In this document: positions 6,402-10,569 of the stretch, in pieces
How the letters are laid out: each line of letters opens with the position of its first letter
How positions within the stretch are numbered: position 1 is the first letter of the stretch
Assembly (NCBI GenBank): GCA_017646885.1
Contig: JAGCLR010000084.1
Coordinates: 1-10,569, forward strand
Source of the DNA: Methanobrevibacter sp.
GTDB lineage: Archaea; Methanobacteriota; Methanobacteria; Methanobacteriales; Methanobacteriaceae
DNA length: 10,569 nt
Direction of reading: 5' to 3'
Position numbers and translations under genes: made by a program
The notes under the pieces: model-generated
The model's input: the letters and a program-made list of their open reading frames with translations, nothing else
What the model was told of the DNA's origin: nothing
Databases searched by the model: none

Positions 6402-7442
6402 ATGTTTTGTCCAGAATGTGGTGCAACAGACGTTGAAATGATAGATGGAATCTGCAAAAACTGTTTTTTAAAGAAATTCCAACTTATGGAAATTCCGGAA
6501 AATATCACTGTAACCATCTGCAAGCACTGCAATGCCAAACTAGAAGAGGGAAAATGGAAAGATGAGTACATTCCAGAAGAGGAAATCATCTACAGAGCAT
6601 TGGAGAGAAACATCACCATTTCCGACTTGGCAGAAAATGAAGAGATAGAACTTGAAATCGACCAGATGAGAGGAACAATTGCAGAATGTTATGTTGAAGC
6701 TGTTGCAACTGTTTTAGGAGAGGAAGTGGTGGAAACACACACTCCTGATGTGAAAATCAATTACTCAGTTTGCCCTGACTGCAGCAAAAGAAATGCAGGA
6801 TACTATGAAGCGGTAATTCAATTGCGTGCAGACGATAGGGAACTTGAAGAAGAGGAAATAGCTATTGCAGAAGAGATTATAAACAGAACCCTTGATAAGC
6901 AATTCAAAAAGGACAAATTGGCTTATATTCCTCAAGTCGCTAAGCTTAAGGAAGGGAATGATTATTACATCGGCTCCTTGAAATCTGCAAAAAAGGTTGT
7001 AGAGCATCTTAAAGAAGAGTTTGGAGGAACCACTAAAGAGTCTCCAAGACTGATCAGTGAAGACAAATCCACTGGAAAAGGATTATACAGAATCTGGATA
7101 GCATTAAGACTTCCAAAATTCCTCAAGGATGATTTCGTGAAATATCATGAAAATGTTTATCAAGTGAGCGATGTTGATGGAAATAGAATCCAAGTCATAA
7201 ACCTTGAAAATCAGGACATAATTGCTTTAAAATGGAGAGAATACGATTCCATTGAAAAAATAGAGCATTTGGAAGGAATTCAAAAAGCAATAATTACAGC
7301 AAAATCTCCAAGCATGATGCAAATTCTTGATCCGGACGACTACAGTCCAATCGATTTGGAAATGAATGAAAAGCTGGAAAAATATAACATAGGCGAAGAG
7401 ATAGATGTTATAAAAATAGATGGAAAAATCTATATAATCTAA
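6402..7442 (+). CDS. nmd3: NMD3 family protein (60S/50S ribosome biogenesis factor)
   Basis: In eukaryotes NMD3 binds the late pre-60S subunit and is its nuclear export adaptor. Archaeal NMD3 lacks the export tail and is thought to act in large-subunit maturation or quality control. The 346-residue product has four CxxC pairs, Cys3/Cys6, Cys18/Cys21, Cys40/Cys43 and Cys124/Cys127, which form the N-terminal zinc sites. The family signature CPDCSKRNAGYYEAVIQLR runs from 124 to 142. The remaining part, to 346, contains the eL22-like and eIF5A-like regions known in the family; it is acidic and ends in hydrophobic strands. No clear Shine-Dalgarno sequence precedes ATG 6402, so a leaderless or very short-leader message is possible. 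It follows aIF2 beta after a T-rich gap and precedes tyrS by 85 bases with no obvious terminator, so nmd3 and tyrS may be co-transcribed. Confidence 0.95.
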   Translation: MFCPECGATDVEMIDGICKNCFLKKFQLMEIPENITVTICKHCNAKLEEGKWKDEYIPEEEIIYRALERNITISDLAENEEIELEIDQMRGTIAECYVEAVATVLGEEVVETHTPDVKINYSVCPDCSKRNAGYYEAVIQLRADDRELEEEEIAIAEEIINRTLDKQFKKDKLAYIPQVAKLKEGNDYYIGSLKSAKKVVEHLKEEFGGTTKESPRLISEDKSTGKGLYRIWIALRLPKFLKDDFVKYHENVYQVSDVDGNRIQVINLENQDIIALKWREYDSIEKIEHLEGIQKAIITAKSPSMMQILDPDDYSPIDLEMNEKLEKYNIGEEIDVIKIDGKIYII

Positions 7443-7527
7443 AATGAACAAAGAAAAAGACAATTAACTATAATAATTATCTAATAACCATTAAAATAAC
7501 CAATTACAAAAACAAAAGTGTGATTAC

Positions 7528-8493
7528 ATGAACATTGAAGAAAAAATTGAATTAATTCAAGAAGGAACATTAGAAATCATTGATGTAGATGAATTGAAAG
7601 AAAAGCTTGAAAAAGAGCAACCTATTGCTTATACTGGATATGAACCTTCTGGAAAAATTCATTTAGGACATGCAGTGACAATAATGAAACTTAAACAATT
7701 GCAGGATTTAGGATTTAAAATCAAAATCTTGCTTGCAGATTATCATGCTTTCTTGAATGGAAAAGGAACTGTAGAGGAAATAGCTGAAACTGCAGAATAC
7801 AATAAAAGATGCTTCCAAGGATTAGGACTCGCAGATGACACCGAATACATTTTAGGTTCATCATTCCAAACAGGAAGCGAATACACTAATGACGTTTACC
7901 AATTAGCTACTTTAACCACCTTGAAAAGGGCAAAAAGAAGTATGGATCAAGTCAGCAGACATGACGACAATCCAAAGGTGGCTAGCGTGGTTTATCCATT
8001 GATGCAAACTGCAGACATGTCCGCTTTGGAAGTTGATGTGGCATTAGGAGGTATGGAACAAAGAAAAATCCAAATGTTAGCAAGGGAAAACTTACCTAGA
8101 ATAGGAAAAGAAGCACCTGTCTGTATTCACACTCCTTTGATTCATGGTCTTGACGGTGATGACAAGATGTCCTCAAGCAAAGGAAACTACATCGCTGTTG
8201 ATGATGATGAAAAGACAATCAAGGATAAGATCAAGAAAAGCTACTGTCCAATGGGAGAAACCGAAGGAAACCCTATCTTGGAAATCGCAGATCACTTTGT
8301 ATTCAGCCAACAAGACACCTTGCTTATAGAAAGACCTGAGAAATTCGGTGGAAATCTTGAACTCACTAAAGATGAATTGTACAAAATGTATGGTGAAGAG
8401 AACTTGCACCCAATGGACTTGAAAAATGCAATTACACAATACTTGATTGATTTCTTAAAACCAGTTAGAGAATTTATGGAATCACAAGAATAA
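7528..8493 (+). CDS. tyrS: Tyrosyl-tRNA synthetase, archaeal/eukaryotic type
   Basis: A class Ic aminoacyl-tRNA synthetase that activates tyrosine with ATP and charges tRNA-Tyr. The 321 residues fit the short archaeal form without the bacterial S4 domain. The HIGH motif is HLGH (45-48) in [11 protein letters not shown], and KMSSS is at 213-217. Tyrosine-binding residues corresponding to Tyr32, Tyr151, Gln155 and Asp158 of the M. jannaschii enzyme appear as Tyr35, Tyr156, Gln160 and Asp163. The anticodon-binding HPMD with Asp297 matches the residue that reads G34 in archaeal tRNA-Tyr. GTGAT (7520-7524) before ATG is a partial Shine-Dalgarno sequence at a close three-base spacing. It lies between nmd3 and a small unknown gene on the same strand, with short gaps and no strong terminator on either side. 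Confidence 0.97.
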   Translation: MNIEEKIELIQEGTLEIIDVDELKEKLEKEQPIAYTGYEPSGKIHLGHAVTIMKLKQLQDLGFKIKILLADYHAFLNGKGTVEEIAETAEYNKRCFQGLGLADDTEYILGSSFQTGSEYTNDVYQLATLTTLKRAKRSMDQVSRHDDNPKVASVVYPLMQTADMSALEVDVALGGMEQRKIQMLARENLPRIGKEAPVCIHTPLIHGLDGDDKMSSSKGNYIAVDDDEKTIKDKIKKSYCPMGETEGNPILEIADHFVFSQQDTLLIERPEKFGGNLELTKDELYKMYGEENLHPMDLKNAITQYLIDFLKPVREFMESQE

Positions 8494-8576
8494 GTATGAA
8501 AATAATTAACAATTAAATCTAAAATAAAAAAATCATAATTATTAATTTTTAAAAAAAGATTAAAAAGAGGGATAGA

Positions 8577-8783
8577 ATGGAAGAAGAACCAATATATGAA
8601 ATGAAACTTACCAATGGAATTGGAGAGCAAATGCTTGCTCATGTAATTGAACAGTTCGATGTTGAACTTAAGCAAACTGATTTTGGACCAAAACTCCAAG
8701 GTACAAAAGAAGAGCTTGAAAGAGCACAAGATTACATTGTTAAAGTAATGAAAGAAAGATTAGACGAATTAGATAAAAGATAA
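8577..8783 (+). CDS. Small conserved-looking protein of unknown function (68 residues), possible KH-like fold
   Basis: I cannot name this gene. It is real by several signs: GAGGGAT (8567-8573) before the ATG, a hairpin plus T-tract at its end, and a protein with normal composition and clear secondary-structure periodicity. The likely order is strand (5-11), helix (15-26), strand (28-33), strand (37-42), helix (43-66). The ending GTKEELERAQDYIVKVMKE resembles the closing strand-helix of KH-type RNA-binding domains, and NGIGEQML resembles a loop-helix start, but the canonical GxxG loop is absent, so this is only a hypothesis. The last 25 residues are highly charged (K/R/E/D) and may form an exposed helix. 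It lies 83 bases downstream of tyrS on the same strand and is perhaps co-transcribed with it, which would fit an RNA or translation role. Confidence 0.8.
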   Translation: MEEEPIYEMKLTNGIGEQMLAHVIEQFDVELKQTDFGPKLQGTKEELERAQDYIVKVMKERLDELDKR

Positions 8784-8818
8784 TCTAATTTCTATCTTTA
8801 CTTCTTTTCCTTATTTTT
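8767..8818 (+). terminator. Stop-codon hairpin and T-tracts after the 68-residue gene
   Basis: AATTAGAT (8767-8774) pairs with ATCTAATT (8783-8790), plus a possible G8766-T8791 wobble, around an eight-base loop that holds most of the stop codon (8781-8783). A T/C-rich run with TTTT and TTTTT continues to 8818. Confidence 0.6.
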
Positions 8819-8852
8819 AAAAATAAAATTAGTTAAAATTTAAAAAATAATT
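8811..8852 (-). terminator. Oligo-T terminator region for tmk
   Basis: On the minus strand, downstream of the tmk stop, there are T-tracts of four to six bases between 8852 and 8811. The stretch ends in the palindrome TTATTTTT-AAAAATAA (8811-8826), shared with the end of the convergent upstream gene. A bidirectional terminator is likely. Confidence 0.5.
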
Positions 8853-8885
8853 TAAGAGCATGTTCTGAATTTTTCTATTTTTAGA

Positions 8886-9476
8886 TTATAAAATGCAATC
8901 CTTGCAAATGTCAAATAATGGAGCAACTGCTTTTTTAATGTCAGAAGAGACCTTATTCGGACCATTATTTGCATCGATTATCTTAAAGTTATCATTGGAC
9001 TCTGCCAAATCCAAGTAATTCTGTTTTACTCCAGTGAGGAACTCTTCATTCTCGAATTCATCTGTTCCATCACATCTTTCAACTGATTTCTTTACATCCA
9101 AATCCAAGAGCAAAACCAAATCTGGAATTTTGGCAAACTTATTTATCTCTTTGATCCAATCCTGCGGATCTTGATATGATAAGCTGGAATAGAAAGACCT
9201 ATCACTTATTACTACAACATTATCTTTCTCCAATTGTTCAATCTTGTCCATTAGAATCAATCTGTCTGCTGCAAACAAAAGGCCTAATGTCTTTTGCATA
9301 GTGTCACTTGTAGCATCAGAGCGAGTTAGAAGCTTGCGAATAAGCTTTCCAACTTCCATGTCAGTTGGTTCAACAATTGTTTCAACTCTTAATCCATTGC
9401 TTTCTAGCCATTCCTTTAGCATTTTAATTTGAGTTGATTTTCCAGCGCCATCTATTCCTTCCAATACAATATACAT
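8886..9476 (-). CDS. tmk: Thymidylate kinase (dTMP kinase)
   Basis: It phosphorylates dTMP to dTDP with ATP, the step that commits thymidylate to DNA synthesis. The product of 196 residues has the P-loop EGIDGAGKST (6-15), the EPTD motif (36-39), the DRS motif of the dTMP-binding site (92-94, in SDRSFYSSLSYQ) and a lid region at 128-150. The frame is open 19 codons further upstream to 9533, but that stretch covers the TATA box and encodes an odd Lys/Asn/Ile-rich peptide. Family members begin, as here, with a strand just before the P-loop, so ATG 9476 is chosen. There is no Shine-Dalgarno site and a TATA box about 28 bases upstream, so the message is probably leaderless. The lid has DEFE where DRIE/DRFE is usual, and the C-terminus has a CxxC pair (Cys191, Cys194). 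It is divergent from the U32 gene. Confidence 0.94.
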   Translation of the reverse strand: MYIVLEGIDGAGKSTQIKMLKEWLESNGLRVETIVEPTDMEVGKLIRKLLTRSDATSDTMQKTLGLLFAADRLILMDKIEQLEKDNVVVISDRSFYSSLSYQDPQDWIKEINKFAKIPDLVLLLDLDVKKSVERCDGTDEFENEEFLTGVKQNYLDLAESNDNFKIIDANNGPNKVSSDIKKAVAPLFDICKDCIL

Positions 9477-9498
9477 AGAATAGAATTTATTTTTAAAA

Positions 9499-9524
9499 AT
9501 ATATAATTCTATTGAAATTTTATT
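9499..9524 (-). promoter_or_regulatory. tmk promoter: TATA box with the AATAAAATTTCAATA element upstream
   Basis: On the minus strand GAATTATATATTTTT (9495-9509) gives a TATA box about 24-31 bases before ATG 9476. The 15-base element AATAAAATTTCAATA (9510-9524) lies directly upstream of it and is identical to one upstream of purP. Confidence 0.5.
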
Positions 9525-9712
9525 AGTTTTCACAAGCTATCGCAACTATAAATATAAATTATTTTAATATAAATTACCAATAATTATTATAATATTAAAA
9601 ATATGTATATAATAAAATTAACAAACCTATTAATAGTTAGATTATTTTAAATAAAATATTATCAAATTAAACTAATTAAATAAAAAATACAATCATAAAC
9701 AATCAAAATTAT

Positions 9713-9717
9713 AGGAG
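9713..9717 (+). promoter_or_regulatory. Shine-Dalgarno site of the U32-family gene
   Basis: AGGAG eight bases before ATG 9726 supports that start; the first in-frame codons encode the expected LPELLAPAG family N-terminus. Confidence 0.7.
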
Positions 9718-9725
9718 ATTACTTA

Positions 9726-10569
9726 ATGACATTACCTGAATTATTAGCCCCTGCAGGAGACTATGACATATTGGTTACAGCAATCAATGCAGGAGCTGAT
9801 GCAGTATACATATCTGGAGAAAGGTTTGGAGCAAGAGCATTTGCCAAAAACTTTACTTTAGAGGAAATAGAAAAAAGTGTGGAATATGCTCACTTGAATG
9901 GAGCAAAGATACATGTAACCGTAAACACCCTGATAAACAACTTTGAAGTTGTAGACGTAGTGAAATACCTATTCTACTTATACAAAGTAGGAGTTGATGC
10001 GGTTATTGTACAGGATTTAGGAATTATTGAACTTATAAAAAACCTCATTCCAGGTCTTGAAGTTCATGCTTCCACACAAATGACATTAAGTGATTATGAT
10101 TGTATTTTATGGGCTGTTGAAAACAATATCTCACGGATAGTCTTCCCACGTGAAATAAGCATTGACAAAATAGCGGAAATATCCAAAAAACTGCAGGAAT
10201 CCAACATCAATATGGAACTTGAAGTCTTTGGACATGGGGCTCTCTGCTACTGTTTCAGCGGAAACTGCTACATCTCATCATACAACAGCGGAAGAAGTGG
10301 AAACAGGGGAGCATGTGCACAGCCATGCCGTAAGCAATACAAACTCAAATATAAAAACTACAATGTTGGAAACGGATACCTATTGTCAACTCACGATCTT
10401 GCAGTATACAAAGGATTGGATAAAATAGAGGATGCTGGAGTCTTTTCACTTAAGCTTGAAGGAAGAATGAAATCTGCAGATTATGTTGGAACAATCACAA
10501 ATGCATACAGACATCTTATTGACGGTGATGAAGGAGATTATGAAAAGGACTTGAGTCTTGTATTCAATA
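9726..10569 (+). CDS. Peptidase U32 family protein (3' end outside the window)
   Basis: The first 281 residues of a U32-family protein. Despite the name, studied bacterial members (RlhA, TrhP, UbiU/UbiV) are iron-sulfur proteins that hydroxylate rRNA, tRNA or ubiquinone precursors, while others are called collagenase-like proteases. The N-terminus PELLAPAGDYDILVTAINAG and VYISGERFGARAF (28-40) are typical TIM-barrel starts of the family. The U32 signature is complete at 167-183: E-V-F-G-H-G-A-L-C then G-N-C-Y-I-S. GACAQPCR (196-202) follows, as in the RNA-hydroxylating branch. Cys174, Cys181, Cys197 and Cys201 are visible cluster-ligand candidates, with an extra Cys176. KLEGRMKSADYV (243-254) is also typical. 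The frame is open to the last base, so the C-terminal domain, often present in 700-800 residue archaeal forms, cannot be judged. Its substrate cannot be told from sequence; RNA modification is the best guess. Confidence 0.92.
   Translation, partial: MTLPELLAPAGDYDILVTAINAGADAVYISGERFGARAFAKNFTLEEIEKSVEYAHLNGAKIHVTVNTLINNFEVVDVVKYLFYLYKVGVDAVIVQDLGIIELIKNLIPGLEVHASTQMTLSDYDCILWAVENNISRIVFPREISIDKIAEISKKLQESNINMELEVFGHGALCYCFSGNCYISSYNSGRSGNRGACAQPCRKQYKLKYKNYNVGNGYLLSTHDLAVYKGLDKIEDAGVFSLKLEGRMKSADYVGTITNAYRHLIDGDEGDYEKDLSLVFN

Noticed and set aside
7416..7433. Short hairpin ATAGAT...ATCTAT near the end of nmd3 as terminator
   Set aside because: The stem is six base pairs, lies within the coding end, and no T-tract follows.
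8292..8729. Minus-strand open frame of 145 codons across the end of tyrS and the 68-residue gene
   Set aside because: It is antisense to two genes with strong evidence, has no ribosome binding site, and its Phe/Ile/Leu/Ser-rich product is what antisense A/T-rich coding DNA gives.
9477..9533. N-terminal extension of tmk by 19 residues
   Set aside because: The extension overlaps the TATA box, has no ribosome binding site and lies before the normal family start at the P-loop strand.
10219..10428. Plus-strand open frame of 69 codons in another frame within the U32 gene
   Set aside because: It overlaps the U32 signature region, which is clearly coding in the other frame.

Overview
The window is AT-rich (intergenic DNA is nearly all A/T) and carries an archaeal core-gene set: formate-dependent PurP, MCM helicase, aIF2 beta, NMD3 and an archaeal-type TyrRS, with TATA boxes, Shine-Dalgarno sites of the GGAGGTGA type and oligo-T termination tracts. 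This points to a low-GC methanogen of the Methanobacteriales, most likely Methanobrevibacter or a close relative. The genus assignment is inferred from composition and gene content; no search was run. Twelve protein genes are supported, two of them cut by the window edges. I see no tRNA, rRNA, insertion sequence, CRISPR array, intein or prophage. No stretch without a gene exceeds 300 bases; the longest gaps (1378-1670, 3365-3606, 5614-5896, 9477-9725) are promoter or terminator regions.

Layout. Bases 1-93 are the tail of an unidentified gene, closed by a hairpin terminator. purP lies on the minus strand (286-1377). A two-gene operon follows on the plus strand: a calcineurin-like phosphodiesterase (1671-2222) and the FtsJ/RlmE rRNA methyltransferase (2224-2850), one base apart. 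A minus-strand gene (2933-3364) encodes a small single-span membrane protein with a probable extracellular coiled coil; I cannot name it. A divergent intergenic region with a direct repeat precedes mcm (3607-5613), then aIF2 beta (5897-6304), nmd3 (6402-7442), tyrS (7528-8493) and a 68-residue unknown protein (8577-8783), all on the plus strand. tmk is on the minus strand (8886-9476). Divergently from it, a U32-peptidase-family protein (9726 onward) runs off the window.

How the genes fit together. mcm and tmk serve DNA replication (helicase and dTDP supply), and purP serves purine synthesis. aIF2 beta, nmd3, tyrS, rlmE and perhaps the U32 protein serve translation, ribosome assembly or RNA modification. 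The mcm - aIF2 beta - nmd3 - tyrS order looks like a conserved informational cluster, but the gaps hold separate promoters and terminators, so it is probably not one operon.

This is mostly an ordinary core-genome region and I do not see a new defence or mobile system. The signals worth checking are regulatory: hairpins that overlap stop codons before T-tracts, a recurrent AAATTTCAAT element beside promoters (15 identical bases upstream of both purP and tmk), a direct repeat with a 56-base offset upstream of mcm, and apparently leaderless mcm and tmk messages. The two unidentified small proteins are the main coding unknowns.
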